Below, in pieces: positions 1 through 9,313 of a DNA stretch of 64,000 nucleotides. Each line of letters opens with the position of its first letter. Positions within the stretch are counted from its first letter, which is position 1. This DNA comes from Gellertiella hungarica (lineage in GTDB: Bacteria > Pseudomonadota > Alphaproteobacteria > Rhizobiales > Rhizobiaceae), in the NCBI RefSeq assembly GCF_014197145.1, contig NZ_JACIEZ010000002.1, positions 372,001 to 436,000 on the forward strand, read 5' to 3'. The notes beneath the pieces were generated by a model, which worked only from the letters and a program-made list of their open reading frames with translations, was not told the origin of the DNA and did no database searches. The position numbers were made by a program, and so were the translations under genes.

Positions 1-1
1 C

Positions 2-745
2 CTCATCGAACTGGCCGACGACGGCGCGGGCATCAACAGCGAACGCGTGCGCCAGAAGGCCATCGACAACGATCTGATCAATGCCGATGCCAACCTGTCC
101 GACGAGGAAATCGACAACCTGATCTTCCTGCCGGGCTTCTCGACCGCCGAAAAGCTGTCCGACATCTCCGGCCGTGGCGTGGGCATGGACGTGGTGAAGC
201 GCTCGATCCAGGCGCTCGGCGGCCGCATCAACATTTCCTCGAAGCCGGGGCAGGGCTCCGTCTTCACGATGAGCCTTCCGCTGACGCTCGCCGTTCTCGA
301 CGGCATGGTGGTCACCGTGGCCGGCCAGACACTGGTCGTGCCGCTGACGGCCATCGTCGAGACGCTGCAGCCGGAAGCCTCCGCGATCCATTCCTTCGGT
401 GCCAACCAGCGCCTGATCTCGATCCGCAACTCCTTCTGCCCGCTGGTGGATGTCGGCCGGATCCTGAACTTCCGCGCCACCCAGGCCAACCCCGTCGAGG
501 GCGTGGCGCTGCTGGTGGAATCGGAAGGCGGCGGCCAGCGCGCCCTGATGGTCGATGCGATCCAGGGCCAGCGCCAGGTGGTCATCAAGAGCCTCGAAGC
601 CAACTACACCCATGTCCCGGGCATCGCCGCCGCCACCATTCTGGGTGACGGACGCGTGGCGCTCATCCTCGATGTCGATGCGGTGGTCGCCGCATCGCGC
701 GGTCAGTCCCTGAAACCTGAAATGGCATTCGCATCAGCTGGATAA
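2..745 (+). CDS. cheA: Chemotaxis histidine kinase CheA, C-terminal part (5' end outside window)
   Basis: The reading frame is open from the first base of the window, so this is the last ~247 residues of CheA, the kinase that phosphorylates CheY and CheB in receptor arrays. Visible parts are the ATPase G1 box DDGAGI at the very start, the F-box FLPGF, the G2 box GRGVGMD about 57 residues in, and then the CheW-like P5 regulatory domain from about residue 95 to the end. The P1 phosphotransfer and dimerisation domains lie upstream and are not seen. It is followed after 4 bases by cheW, so the two are co-transcribed. Identification is secure from motifs and context. Confidence 0.95.
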   Translation, partial: LIELADDGAGINSERVRQKAIDNDLINADANLSDEEIDNLIFLPGFSTAEKLSDISGRGVGMDVVKRSIQALGGRINISSKPGQGSVFTMSLPLTLAVLDGMVVTVAGQTLVVPLTAIVETLQPEASAIHSFGANQRLISIRNSFCPLVDVGRILNFRATQANPVEGVALLVESEGGGQRALMVDAIQGQRQVVIKSLEANYTHVPGIAAATILGDGRVALILDVDAVVAASRGQSLKPEMAFASAG

Positions 746-749
746 AGTC

Positions 750-1217
750 ATGTCGTACACAGCAAAGAATCTGCACCAGGGGAGTCGCGAACTGATCGCC
801 TTCCGCATTGGCGATCAGGAATTCTGCGTGAATATCATGTCGGTCCGGGAAATCCGCGGCTGGACGCCGGCGACGGCGCTGCCCCATTCCCCCTCCTACA
901 TGATGGGCGTGATCAACCTTCGCGGCGCCGTCCTGCCGATCCTCGACCTGTCGGCCCGGCTCGGAATGAAGCCGGCCGAACCGACGGCGCGGCACGTGAT
1001 CATCGTCGCACAGGTGAAGACCAAGGTCGTCGGCCTGCTGGTGGATGCCGTGTCCGACATCCTGACTGTCACGGACGAGAACATCCAGCCGACGCCGGAA
1101 GTCTCGTCCGAACTGGAACGCCAGTTCGCCCGGGGCATCCTGGCGATCGAGAAGCGGATGATCTGTCTGATCGAACTGGAAGCGCTGTTTGCCGATACCG
1201 AGAGCGAGGCTGCATGA
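750..1217 (+). CDS. cheW: Chemotaxis coupling protein CheW
   Basis: A 155-residue protein consisting of one CheW-like beta-barrel domain that links chemoreceptors to CheA. The typical core is present: [14 protein letters not shown] near the start, VREIRGW, and the segment [15 protein letters not shown] at about residues 52-66, which is the family hallmark. Length matches the family. The start ATG lies 4 bases after cheA, and the 3' end overlaps the cheR start (ATGA), which indicates translational coupling in the che operon. Confidence 0.96.
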   Translation: MSYTAKNLHQGSRELIAFRIGDQEFCVNIMSVREIRGWTPATALPHSPSYMMGVINLRGAVLPILDLSARLGMKPAEPTARHVIIVAQVKTKVVGLLVDAVSDILTVTDENIQPTPEVSSELERQFARGILAIEKRMICLIELEALFADTESEAA

Positions 1218-2116
1218 GTGCATTGAGCATGAGCGATCTGAGGCAGAACCCCGACGAGGTCATGGCGAGCGGGGAATATCCCCTCACGCGCCGCGATCTC
1301 TCGCAGATCGCGTCCATGATCTATTCCGATGCCGGAATATTCCTCAACGACTCCAAGGCGTCGCTGGTCTATTCACGGCTTTCGAAGCATATCCGCCAGC
1401 TCGGGCTGTCGGGCTTCCGCGAGTATTGCGAGCTCGTGTCCTCACCTCAGGGTGCGGCCGAGCGCAAGGAGATGCTCTCCTTCCTGACGACGAACTTCAC
1501 CCGCTTCTTCCGGGAAAACCACCATTTCGAACACCTGAAGAACGAGGTTCTTCCCGATCTAGTGGCCCGTGCCAAGGCGGGGGGGCGGGTGCGCATCTGG
1601 TCTGCGGCCTGTTCCGACGGGCAGGAGCCCTATTCGATCGCGCTTACCGTGCTCTCGGTCCTGCCGAACGCGGCCGATTACGACTTCAAGATCCTCGCCA
1701 CCGATATCGACCCCAAGATCCTGGCTCTGGCACGCGCCGGCGCCTATGACGAGGCCGCGCTGGAAACCGTTGCGCCCGCCATGCGCAAGCAGTGGTTCTC
1801 CGAGGTGCAGGTGAACGGCCGTCACAAGTGGCAGGTCGACGACAAGCTCAAGCGGCTGATTACCTTCAACGAGCTGAACCTCCTCGGCAACTGGCCCTTC
1901 AAGGGGCCGTTCGACGTCATCTTCTGCCGCAACGTCGTGATCTATTTCGACGAACCGACGCAGATCCGCATCTGGTCGCGCTTCGCCGAGCACCTGCCCG
2001 TTGGCGGTCACCTCTATATCGGTCACTCCGAGAGGGTCGCGGGCGACAGCAAGGACTACTTCGACAATATCGGAATCACGACCTACCGGTATCTGGGCAA
2101 GGGAGGCAAACGCTGA
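1214..2116 (+). CDS. cheR: Chemoreceptor glutamate methyltransferase CheR
   Basis: A 300-residue SAM-dependent methyltransferase that methylates chemoreceptor glutamates during adaptation. Signature segments: [10 protein letters not shown] at about residues 92-101, the SAM-binding [13 protein letters not shown] at about 129-141, and [12 protein letters not shown] at about 236-247. The start overlaps the cheW stop (ATGA) and the stop overlaps the cheB start, so cheW, cheR and cheB are translationally coupled. Acts in the cytoplasm at receptor arrays opposite CheB. Confidence 0.96.
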   Translation: MSALSMSDLRQNPDEVMASGEYPLTRRDLSQIASMIYSDAGIFLNDSKASLVYSRLSKHIRQLGLSGFREYCELVSSPQGAAERKEMLSFLTTNFTRFFRENHHFEHLKNEVLPDLVARAKAGGRVRIWSAACSDGQEPYSIALTVLSVLPNAADYDFKILATDIDPKILALARAGAYDEAALETVAPAMRKQWFSEVQVNGRHKWQVDDKLKRLITFNELNLLGNWPFKGPFDVIFCRNVVIYFDEPTQIRIWSRFAEHLPVGGHLYIGHSERVAGDSKDYFDNIGITTYRYLGKGGKR

Positions 2117-3177
2117 TGGCTCCCGCACGCGTCCTCGTCGTCGATGACTCCCCCACCATGCGCGGTCTGATCACCGCCGTGCTGCGGTCCGATCCGGAAG
2201 TGTCCGTTGTCGGCCAGGCCGGCGATGCGCTTGAGGCCCGCGAGGCAATCAAGCAGCTCAACCCCGATGTCGTGACCCTCGACATCGAAATGCCCAACAT
2301 GAACGGCCTCGACTTTCTCGAACGGATCATGCGGCTGAGGCCCATGCCCGTTATCATGGTCTCGAGCCTTACCCATCGCGGGGCGGAAGCCACGCTGGCC
2401 GCGCTGGAAATCGGCGCCTTCGATTGTGTCGGCAAGCCCGTGCCGGGCGACACCCGCCCCTTCGTCGATCTCGCCGAGAAGGTGAAGGCTGCGGCCCGCT
2501 CCATGCGCGAGCGGTCTGCCGGTCGTCCGGGAACGGCGATGTCGGCTGCGCCCGTGGCACCGGTATCGGCGGCCGCGAACTATCGGGTAGGGCGCAAGAT
2601 CGTGGCGATCGGTTCGTCCACCGGCGGTGTCGAGGCCCTCATCACCGTGCTTCAGAACTTTCCGGAGAACTGCCCGCCGACGGTGATCACGCAGCATATG
2701 CCGCCCACCTTTACCCGCAGTTTTGCCGAGCGGCTCAACCGGCTTTGCCGCCCCGTCGTCCAGGAGGCAACGGACGGCGCGCGGCTCGAGGTCGGGAAAA
2801 TCTATCTTGCACCCGGTGGCGAACGCCACTTGCAAGTCACCAATTCTGCAGCGCCCTGCTGCCGCCTTGTGGAGCGGGACCCGGTGAACGGCCACAGGCC
2901 GTCCGTCGACGTCCTGTTCGATTCGGTGGCGGAGCTTGCCGGTCGCAATGCCGTGGGAGTGATCCTGACGGGCATGGGACGGGACGGTGCTGCGGGATTG
3001 CTCAAGATGCGCCACGCCGGTGCGCGCACGCTTGGGCAGAACGAAAAAACCTGCGTTGTCTACGGGATGCCGCGCGTCGCCTACGAACTGGGCGCCGTGG
3101 AACAGCAACTCCCGCTTGGGGCTATCGGGGAAGAAATACTGAAAATCACAGCCGCCCGAAAAGAAGGGAGCGAATAA
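2116..3177 (+). CDS. cheB: Chemotaxis response regulator / protein-glutamate methylesterase CheB
   Basis: A 353-residue two-domain protein. Residues 1-120 are a receiver domain with phospho-acceptor Asp56 in DIEMPN; the C-terminal half is the methylesterase, with the catalytic triad region GSSTGG (Ser), TQHMPP (His) and TGMGRDGA (Asp). It removes methyl groups from receptors and may deamidate them. An open frame runs further upstream to 1792 but lies inside cheR; the ATG at 2116 overlapping the cheR stop is chosen because the receiver domain begins immediately ([11 protein letters not shown]). Confidence 0.96.
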   Translation: MAPARVLVVDDSPTMRGLITAVLRSDPEVSVVGQAGDALEAREAIKQLNPDVVTLDIEMPNMNGLDFLERIMRLRPMPVIMVSSLTHRGAEATLAALEIGAFDCVGKPVPGDTRPFVDLAEKVKAAARSMRERSAGRPGTAMSAAPVAPVSAAANYRVGRKIVAIGSSTGGVEALITVLQNFPENCPPTVITQHMPPTFTRSFAERLNRLCRPVVQEATDGARLEVGKIYLAPGGERHLQVTNSAAPCCRLVERDPVNGHRPSVDVLFDSVAELAGRNAVGVILTGMGRDGAAGLLKMRHAGARTLGQNEKTCVVYGMPRVAYELGAVEQQLPLGAIGEEILKITAARKEGSE

Positions 3178-3178
3178 A

Positions 3179-3568
3179 ATGTCTCTGGCCGAGAAAATCA
3201 AAGTTCTGATCGTCGACGATCAGGTTACCAGCCGCCTGCTTCTGAGCGATGCACTGACGCAGCTTGGCTTCAAGCAGATCACCGCCGCCGGCGATGGAGA
3301 GCAGGGGATGAAGATCATGGAGCAGCAGCCCCATCATCTCGTCATTTCCGACTTCAACATGCCGAAGATGGACGGCATAGGCCTGCTGCAGGCCGTGCGA
3401 TCCAATCCGACGACGAAGAAGGCCGCCTTCATCATCCTCACCGCGCAGGGCGACCGTGCGCTGGTGCAGAAGGCGGCACAGCTCGGGGCGAACAACGTTC
3501 TGGCAAAACCCTTCACCATCGAGAAGATGAAGGCGGCCATCGAAGCCGTGTTTGGAGCCTTGAAATGA
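3179..3568 (+). CDS. cheY2: Chemotaxis response regulator CheY (CheY2 position)
   Basis: A 129-residue single-domain response regulator with acidic pocket VDDQ (residues 12-15), phospho-acceptor Asp58 in [10 protein letters not shown], and conserved Lys in NVLAKPF near residue 109. In rhizobial che operons two CheY proteins exist; the one between cheB and cheD is CheY2, the motor-binding output regulator, while CheY1 (upstream of cheA) serves as phosphate sink. The symbol is given from that gene order. A strong ribosome site AAGAAGGGAG precedes the start. The stop overlaps the cheD start. Confidence 0.93.
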   Translation: MSLAEKIKVLIVDDQVTSRLLLSDALTQLGFKQITAAGDGEQGMKIMEQQPHHLVISDFNMPKMDGIGLLQAVRSNPTTKKAAFIILTAQGDRALVQKAAQLGANNVLAKPFTIEKMKAAIEAVFGALK

Positions 3569-4119
3569 CGAACGCAGGGTTACCCAAGAGGGTCAACATC
3601 ATTCAGGGCGAATACAAGGTCTCTAAAGATCCTGACGTGGTCCTGACGACCATCCTTGGGTCCTGCGTCGCGGCGTGCATGCGCGATCCCGTTGCCGGGG
3701 TCGGTGGCATGAATCATTTTCTGTTGCCGGGTTCCGCCACCTCGATGGCTGGAGGAGGAGACGCAACACGGTACGGCGTGCACCTGATGGAGCTGCTCAT
3801 CAACGGGCTGCTCAAGCAGGGCGCGCGGCGCGACAGGCTCGAAGCGAAGATCTTCGGCGGCGCCAAGACAATCGCGACATTCTCGAATGTCGGCGAACAG
3901 AACGCCCTCTTCGCGGAGCAGTTTCTCCGCGACGAAGGAATCCCGATCGTGGGCAAGAGTACGGGCGGCGAGTTCGGCCGCAAGCTGGAGTTCTGGCCGG
4001 TCAGCGGCCGGGCCCGGCAGTATCCGCTCACGGGTGCCGAGACCCAGAAGACCGTCGTGCAGGAGCAGCGCCCCGTACCGGTTTCCAAGCCGGTCGAAAG
4101 CAGTATCGAGTTCTTTTGA
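3565..4119 (+). CDS. cheD: Chemoreceptor glutamine deamidase CheD
   Basis: A 184-residue CheD family protein. The catalytic region is visible: [12 protein letters not shown] with nucleophilic Cys (about residue 33) and [10 protein letters not shown] with the conserved His (about residue 50), followed by AKIFGGAK. CheD deamidates receptor glutamines and adjusts receptor output. It overlaps the cheY2 stop by ATGA. Length fits the family, with a rhizobial C-terminal tail ending in SIEFF. Confidence 0.95.
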   Translation: MTNAGLPKRVNIIQGEYKVSKDPDVVLTTILGSCVAACMRDPVAGVGGMNHFLLPGSATSMAGGGDATRYGVHLMELLINGLLKQGARRDRLEAKIFGGAKTIATFSNVGEQNALFAEQFLRDEGIPIVGKSTGGEFGRKLEFWPVSGRARQYPLTGAETQKTVVQEQRPVPVSKPVESSIEFF

Positions 4120-4130
4120 AAGCCGAGCAC

Positions 4131-4520
4131 ATGGGTTCGCCGGAGCATAAAATGGAGCAGAGCATGGATGAGGCATTGCCTGAAGTTCTGATGCGCATTG
4201 TCTCGGAACTGCACGATGTGGCGTATCTGATCGAGCGCATCGAGCCACAACTCCTCGACCTCGTGGATGAGGTCGCGGTACAGTCTGCAGATTGCATGAA
4301 GGTCCTTCAGGGCATCGATCTGGCCGTGCAGAAGACGCGGGGCCTGGCGGAATTCATCGACACCGTCACGAGCGGCATTTCCGATGACTGGATGGTGGAT
4401 GTCAGCACGGCTGTCAGCCTGGTGAAGCTGGCCGACATGCAGAAGGCGCTCGCCGGAGGCATACGGCACGGTCACTCGCAGCCGTTGAGCAAGGCAGCCG
4501 GCGATTTCGATTTCTTCTGA
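4131..4520 (+). CDS. cheT: CheT, probable CheZ-like CheY-phosphate phosphatase
   Basis: A ~129-residue helical protein in the position of CheT (orf10) of the Sinorhizobium meliloti che operon, right after cheD. It contains D63-L-A-V-Q67, the DxxxQ pattern of CheZ-type phosphatases, inside a predicted long helix. CheT has been reported as a phosphatase-like termination and adaptation factor in S. meliloti; that it acts the same way here is inference. Internal ATGs at 4152 and 4164 are possible starts; the first is given because it is nearest to cheD. The C-terminus ends in DFDFF, similar in style to the CheD tail SIEFF. It is the last che gene before a terminator. Confidence 0.8.
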   Translation: MGSPEHKMEQSMDEALPEVLMRIVSELHDVAYLIERIEPQLLDLVDEVAVQSADCMKVLQGIDLAVQKTRGLAEFIDTVTSGISDDWMVDVSTAVSLVKLADMQKALAGGIRHGHSQPLSKAAGDFDFF

Positions 4521-4545
4521 GCCGAACGGCTCGGACATGGCATGA

Positions 4546-4579
4546 AAACGGGGCGGAACCGCTGGGTTCTGCCCCGTTT
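4546..4579 (+). terminator. Terminator after che operon
   Basis: Inverted repeat AAACGGGGC / GCCCCGTTT (9 pairs), extended by GAACC/GGTTC across one mismatch, with a small loop. It lies 25 bases after the cheT stop. There is no long T tract, so efficiency is uncertain, but the position separates the che operon from fliF. Confidence 0.65.
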
Positions 4580-4612
4580 CGCTTCCGCGCCCTGGCTGTG
4601 GTGCACGCGCTC

Positions 4613-4646
4613 CGCGAAACGTTCGCGCAAGCTTCGATTCCTAATG
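4613..4646 (+). promoter_or_regulatory. TTCGCGCAAG box upstream of fliF
   Basis: TTCGCGCAAG at 4622-4631, nine bases, then CTAATG at 4641-4646. The box also forms a dyad with the preceding CGCGAA (4613-4618), spaced by ACG. The same box with the same nine-base spacing to a TTA-like hexamer precedes other flagellar operons in this window (flgB, motA, flgE1, flgE2, flhA). The end is 51 bases from the fliF ATG, a plausible promoter or activator distance. The bound protein is unknown. Confidence 0.55.
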
Positions 4647-4697
4647 TCCGACACAGTGTCACGGGAATATTCCCTCTGATTGACGGTGCGGGACAGA

Positions 4698-6377
4698 ATG
4701 AATCTGTTAAATCAATTAATTCAGGTTTCAAAGAACCTAGCGGGGCTGGGACAGGCCAAGCTGATGGCACTGATAGGCGTGGGCATCGTTTCCATCGCCC
4801 TCGTGCTTTTCGCCGGGTTCTACGTCAACAAGCCAGCCTATGAAACGCTTTATGTGGGGCTGGAAACCACCGATCTCAATCAGATCAGCGTGGCGCTTTC
4901 CGAAGCAAACATGGATTTCCAGGTCGGGACCGATGGCACCAGCATTCAGGTCGCTGCCGGAACCACGGGTCGTGCGCGTCTTCTTCTCGCCGAGAAGGGC
5001 CTGCCGAACAGCTCGAATGCCGGTTATGAACTTTTCGACAATGTCGGCTCCCTCGGCCTCACGTCCTTCATGCAGGAAGTGACCCGCGTGCGCGCCCTGG
5101 AAGGTGAGATCGCCCGCACGATCCAGACCATCCAGGGTATTTCCGCAGCCCGGGTTCATATCGTTCTGCCCGACGTCGGCAATTTCCGCCGCGGCGAACA
5201 GAAGCCGACTGCCTCGGTAATGATTCGTGCAACGAGCCAGGCCGGCCGCAAGGCTGCTCCGTCCATCCGCCACCTGGTCGCTTCCGCGGTCCCCGGCCTC
5301 GAGGCCGACGACGTGACCGTGCTCGATTCGACCGGGCAGCTTCTCGCCTCCGGTGAGGAAGGCGGAAACGGCACGATCGCCAAGAACCTCGGCGTGGTCC
5401 AGCAGGTGCAGGAAGAGGTCGAAACCAACATCGACAAGGCGCTGGCACCCTTCCTCGGCATGGACAACTTCCGCTCCAGCGTGACGGCGCAGCTGAACAC
5501 GGACCTGCAGCAGATCCAGGAAACCACCTACGATCCGGAATCGCGCGTGGAGCGCTCCGTCCGCATCACCAAGGAAGCGCAGAAGTCCCAGTCGAAGCAG
5601 TCCGACAACGCCACCACCGTCGAGCAGAACGTGCCCCAGGGCGCGCCCGCAAGCGGCGGCGGCGGACCGGAATCGTCCGACCAGCAGGACAAGAAGGAAG
5701 AGCAGACCAACTACGAGATCAACAGCAAGACCATCGCCACGACCCGCAACAGCTTCCGCGTCGAGAAACTCTCCGTCGCCGTCGTTGTCAACAAGGGCCG
5801 TCTTGCCAAGATGGTCGGCGAGCCGGCCGATCAGGCCAAGATCGATGCGTATCTCGCGGAGATGCAGAAGATCGTCAGCTCCGCTGCCGGCCTCGACAAG
5901 AACCGCGGCGACGTGGTGACCGTCACTGCCATGGACTTCCTGGACGAACAGCTGCTCGACGAGGCCGCCACCGGACCGGGCGTCATGGACATGCTGAGCC
6001 GTAACCTCGCCGGCATCATCAACTCGCTTGCCTTCCTGGGTGTCGCCTTCATCATCATCTGGATGGGTGTCCGCCCGATCGTCCGCGCCGTCAGCGCCAC
6101 GCCGCCGGCCACCGTGGGTGCCGAGGGCGAGGAGACCACGCTGGAACTGCCGGACTTTACCCCCAACATGGGGAATGCCGGGGGCGGGCTCATGGACGGC
6201 TTCGGTTCGGACTTCGGCTTCGACAGCGCCGACGAGGTGCTTGGCCTGGACGACGGCGATGCCTTCAACCGGAAGGTCAAGGAAGGTCCCGAGAAGCGGC
6301 TCGCCCGCATGGTCGAGATCAGCGAGGAACGCGCCGCGAAGATCCTCCGCAAATGGGCAGCAGAAAAGGCCGCGTAA
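4698..6377 (+). CDS. fliF: Flagellar MS-ring protein FliF
   Basis: A 559-residue protein forming the inner-membrane MS ring that seats the rotor. Transmembrane segment 1 at about residues 23-43 (LIGVGIVSIALVLFAGFYV), a periplasmic ring-building region with YETLYVGL and the ARVHIVLPD segment, a low-complexity linker near 315-345, transmembrane segment 2 near 440-460, and a C-terminal FliG-binding tail. A TTG at 4680 would add six residues; the ATG at 4698 with upstream GGGACAG is preferred. The stop codon sits in the loop of the terminator hairpin. Confidence 0.95.
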   Translation: MNLLNQLIQVSKNLAGLGQAKLMALIGVGIVSIALVLFAGFYVNKPAYETLYVGLETTDLNQISVALSEANMDFQVGTDGTSIQVAAGTTGRARLLLAEKGLPNSSNAGYELFDNVGSLGLTSFMQEVTRVRALEGEIARTIQTIQGISAARVHIVLPDVGNFRRGEQKPTASVMIRATSQAGRKAAPSIRHLVASAVPGLEADDVTVLDSTGQLLASGEEGGNGTIAKNLGVVQQVQEEVETNIDKALAPFLGMDNFRSSVTAQLNTDLQQIQETTYDPESRVERSVRITKEAQKSQSKQSDNATTVEQNVPQGAPASGGGGPESSDQQDKKEEQTNYEINSKTIATTRNSFRVEKLSVAVVVNKGRLAKMVGEPADQAKIDAYLAEMQKIVSSAAGLDKNRGDVVTVTAMDFLDEQLLDEAATGPGVMDMLSRNLAGIINSLAFLGVAFIIIWMGVRPIVRAVSATPPATVGAEGEETTLELPDFTPNMGNAGGGLMDGFGSDFGFDSADEVLGLDDGDAFNRKVKEGPEKRLARMVEISEERAAKILRKWAAEKAA

Positions 6378-6387
6378 GCGGCCTTTT
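6364..6387 (+). terminator. Terminator at the end of fliF
   Basis: Perfect hairpin AAAAGGCCGC / GCGGCCTTTT with loop GTAA, ending in four Ts. The fliF stop codon TAA lies in the loop, so the last codons of fliF form the 5' arm. This makes fliF a single-gene transcription unit. Confidence 0.85.
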
Positions 6388-7129
6388 CCCATTCTGGGCC
6401 ACGGCCTCGCAGCCCCTGGCCGTTACTGTGTTTCGCAAAGCCTACCGCCGCACTGTGCGCTGTCTCGTCCCGCGATGCGCAAGCACAGCGCAGGTGCTGC
6501 TGGCCCGTTCCGGATCAACAGTGCCGGGGAAGGCTGCACGGGGCCACCCCTCCCGTGAAATACAAAGGGTTTATGATCGTAATTCTCTGAAAGTGTCTCG
6601 GTTTTTCCGAAGATTTACAGATGGTTAAACCTTGTTTGCAGCATTTGGTATTGGCATTAACATATGCTCAATTTGCGAGAATTTCTGTTTTTGTCCAATT
6701 GTATTGCGCGCGTCTTTCTGTGTTCAGTGCCGCAGAAATAGGCTGCCACGTTTATTCCATTTCGAAACTCATCATGGATGAACTGAATACCATTCCCTGC
6801 ATATCTATTGCATTGCGCAAAACCTTTTGCTGCTGCGTCCTTAATACTAAAATAGGCAATGAATTTTAGCTAAAGGATGTTGCCGCGAATCGTGGTCTGG
6901 ACTATTCTCCCAAGACGGATTGGTGGGCGACTGCTTCGTGGTAACAGAAAATCAGCCGTCGCGGTGCGCGTTGCCCTGCCTGTCCCCGTAGGCGAGAGTT
7001 GCGTATCGGTCTGCTGGTTATGCAGTTCTTCCATATTCAGGCAATTGGTTGTCACTGCTTTATTACATCGAATTCGAGCCGGCCGGTGCGGGGAAGGGGC
7101 ATTCCCGAGGGCGGTGAGGGGGCACTTGA
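6388..7129. other. Gene-free region upstream of visN
   Basis: About 740 bases between the fliF terminator and visN. The first 190 bases are GC-rich; from about 6570 to 6880 the composition becomes markedly AT-rich, unlike the surroundings. Short open frames (for example 6621-6869 and 6877-7155) lack plausible ribosome sites and family-like sequence and are not called. The AT-rich part is a natural place for visN regulation and possibly a small RNA, but I recognise no specific site. A small TCGG-TTTTT-CCGA hairpin lies near 6598-6610. Confidence 0.6.
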
Positions 7130-7876
7130 ATGGAGATGGAGATTTTGCAGGCTGAGCAGGCAGCACGAGGCAGGGCGCAGACAGGGCGCGGTGCCACCCA
7201 GAAGGCGCCGACCCGCACGCAGGTCATCACGCGCCTGGCAGGCATGACCAAGCCGGTCCAGCTGGGAGCGGCTCTCGCCCTTCTGGCCGAATATGCGGGC
7301 GCTTCCCACTATCTGCTGATCCGCTGCGACCTGATTCAGGACCCGGGCCTCGATTTCGTCGTTTCCTCGAACTGGCCGTTCGATCTTGTCCGCACCATTT
7401 CCGGCGTCATTTCCAACGATTATGCCCGCAGCACGGAACTCGAGAAGTGCATGTCGCTGCTGCAGCCGAACTTTGCCCTGTTCCCCGACGAGGTGGATCT
7501 GCCCGCCGAGACGAGCCGGCAATATTGCACCGTGAATTTCAATGTCGGTCGCACGCGCCTTGCCCTGATGCTGATCTATGTCGACGGCTTCATCCTGTCG
7601 CCTGACCGTCTGCGCGACGTGGGCCTCATGACGGCCTATCTGCGCAGCTTCGCGGAAGCCTCCGTCCAGAAGGGCGAGCGCGATTGCGATCTGACCGAGC
7701 GCGAGATCGAGTGCCTCTACTGGATCGCGGAAGGCAAGACGAGCGACGAGATTGCGGTTATCCTCGGGATATCGCGCAATACCATCAACAACTATATCAC
7801 CAGCGTGATGCGCAAGACGGCGACAAAGACCCGCTCCGAAGCTATTGCCTACGCAGTCAGGAACAACCTTGTTTAA
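7130..7876 (+). CDS. visN: LuxR-type flagellar master regulator VisN
   Basis: A 248-residue regulator with an N-terminal ligand-type domain and a C-terminal LuxR helix-turn-helix at about residues 185-247, starting LTEREIECLYWIAEGKT and containing the recognition region ISRNTINNYITSVMRK. In rhizobia VisN and VisR act together as the top activator of flagellar and chemotaxis genes, including rem. Symbol assigned from pairing with a second LuxR-type gene directly after fliF, the conserved rhizobial order. Start ATG preceded by GGTGAGGGGG. visR follows after 10 bases. Confidence 0.9.
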   Translation: MEMEILQAEQAARGRAQTGRGATQKAPTRTQVITRLAGMTKPVQLGAALALLAEYAGASHYLLIRCDLIQDPGLDFVVSSNWPFDLVRTISGVISNDYARSTELEKCMSLLQPNFALFPDEVDLPAETSRQYCTVNFNVGRTRLALMLIYVDGFILSPDRLRDVGLMTAYLRSFAEASVQKGERDCDLTEREIECLYWIAEGKTSDEIAVILGISRNTINNYITSVMRKTATKTRSEAIAYAVRNNLV

Positions 7877-7886
7877 GGGGTCAGCC

Positions 7887-8633
7887 ATGGGATTTCCGCA
7901 AGACAACGGGGTGGACAATGCGGCGGGCGTCACCACCCTTCGGGTGTCGCGGTTCTCCAGCCGGTCCGATCTCTTCCCCCGCCTCGTCCTGATGCAGAAA
8001 TCCATCAATGCCCGTCATTTCGCCGTTCTGAGGGTCGGCGGCTCGGGCGCCGTCAACAAGCGCAAGCTCGTCTGCGAACTCGAGAATTTCGGCCCCAACA
8101 ACCTGTCGATCACCAAGCAGCTCTTCGAAACCTTCGGCGAGCAGCTGCTGCAGCACATCGAGCAATCGCTCCTGCCACTGATGTGGAATGGCCGCGATGA
8201 TGCAAGCACTGCGGAAGCGCCGGAATTCGCACTGCTTTCGGTCCGTCTGAAGGGACGCACGCTGCCCTTTTCGGGCATTGCGTTTCCGGTGCGCCTTGGC
8301 GCGGTCGGCAACGGCTATGTGCTATTCACGGCACCCTATCTCGATCTAACCGGCGATGCGATCATCGATCTGCACGGCAAGGCCTGCCAGCTGATGACCG
8401 ATCTGCTGTCGCTGGACGACCGGCGCCAGAACACCTCCGAGGCGCTGAGCGAGCGCGAGATCGCCTGCCTGCAACTGGCCGGGGACGGCCGCATCAGCGA
8501 GGAAATCGCCGAGAACCTCGGCCTCTCGGTGCATACGGTCAATGCCTATCTCGGCTCGGCGACCGACAAACTCGATGCGGTGAACCGCATCCAGGCGATC
8601 GCCAAGGCGATTCGCCTCGGCTTCATCAGCTGA
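7887..8633 (+). CDS. visR: LuxR-type flagellar master regulator VisR
   Basis: A 248-residue partner of VisN with the same architecture: N-terminal sensory-type domain and C-terminal LuxR helix-turn-helix at about 186-247, from LSEREIACLQLAGDG to the end. The frame is open upstream to 7845, but the ATG at 7887 with AAGGGG eight bases before it is chosen. In this family VisN and VisR are thought to work as a heteromer. Co-transcribed with visN. Confidence 0.9.
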   Translation: MGFPQDNGVDNAAGVTTLRVSRFSSRSDLFPRLVLMQKSINARHFAVLRVGGSGAVNKRKLVCELENFGPNNLSITKQLFETFGEQLLQHIEQSLLPLMWNGRDDASTAEAPEFALLSVRLKGRTLPFSGIAFPVRLGAVGNGYVLFTAPYLDLTGDAIIDLHGKACQLMTDLLSLDDRRQNTSEALSEREIACLQLAGDGRISEEIAENLGLSVHTVNAYLGSATDKLDAVNRIQAIAKAIRLGFIS

Positions 8634-8833
8634 AGCCTCTCTGGCCGGTTCTATTGAACGCAAAACCCGGTCTCCAAGCGCCCCTGCCTTGACGAAGGCC
8701 CCTGCGGCGCGCCTTTTCCTTCAAGGCTCTGTTCATACTAAAATCATTTAATTCCATACCTGTTTTGCCGGTGTTCATTTTGTGCATGATAGGCAATGTC
8801 CAGTACCCGACGGATCGGGAGTTGGAGGGTTTC

Positions 8834-9313
8834 ATGAAACGCGCATTTGCCTTGCTTGCCGTCGCTGTCTTCGCCATTCATTCGGCGGGCGCCGTGCTTG
8901 CGGATGATGTTCTTTTCAGGATCCACGGCAAGGACGGCAGCCATGCGCTCGATGTCACGGCCTCCATGCTTGGCGAGATGGACAACCACCGCTTCAAGGC
9001 CGTTCTGCCCGGCGGGACCGGCACCGTGCAGGAGGTTTCAGGCCCCCTGGTGCGCGATCTCCTGAAGGCGGCCGGCCTCGAAGGCAGCAAGGTGGTCGCA
9101 AAGGCTCTCGACGGATACGAGATGGACATCCCCATGTCCGACATGACCGATTTCGACGTGATCGCCGCGACGCGGGTGGATGGCAAGCCGCTTTCGGTGC
9201 GCGACCGCGGGCCAGCCTGGATCGTCTACCCGAATGTCGATCGAGCCGACCTGAAGGACGCGCTCTATGAGGCGCGCAGCGTCTGGCAGGTGAAGGAGCT
9301 CATCGTCGAATGA
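8834..9313 (+). CDS. Secreted molybdopterin-oxidoreductase-fold (SUOX-like) protein without catalytic Cys
   Basis: A 159-residue protein with a signal peptide (MKRAFALLAVAVFAIHSAGA, cleavage around residue 24) and one domain resembling the sulfite-oxidase-type molybdopterin fold, with segments VSGPLVRDLLKAAGL and GKPLSVRDRGPAWIVYP typical of small periplasmic members. The mature part contains no cysteine at all, so a molybdenum cofactor ligand is absent and an enzymatic role is unlikely; a ligand-sensing role is inferred. It overlaps the following GGDEF-EAL gene by ATGA, so the two are translationally coupled and probably form a periplasmic sensor with a c-di-GMP enzyme. Start ATG has GGAGGG upstream. 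Confidence 0.75.
   Translation: MKRAFALLAVAVFAIHSAGAVLADDVLFRIHGKDGSHALDVTASMLGEMDNHRFKAVLPGGTGTVQEVSGPLVRDLLKAAGLEGSKVVAKALDGYEMDIPMSDMTDFDVIAATRVDGKPLSVRDRGPAWIVYPNVDRADLKDALYEARSVWQVKELIVE

Noticed and set aside
6621-6869. Short frames in the region upstream of visN
   Set aside because: No ribosome site, odd composition and no family-like sequence; the region is better read as regulatory.
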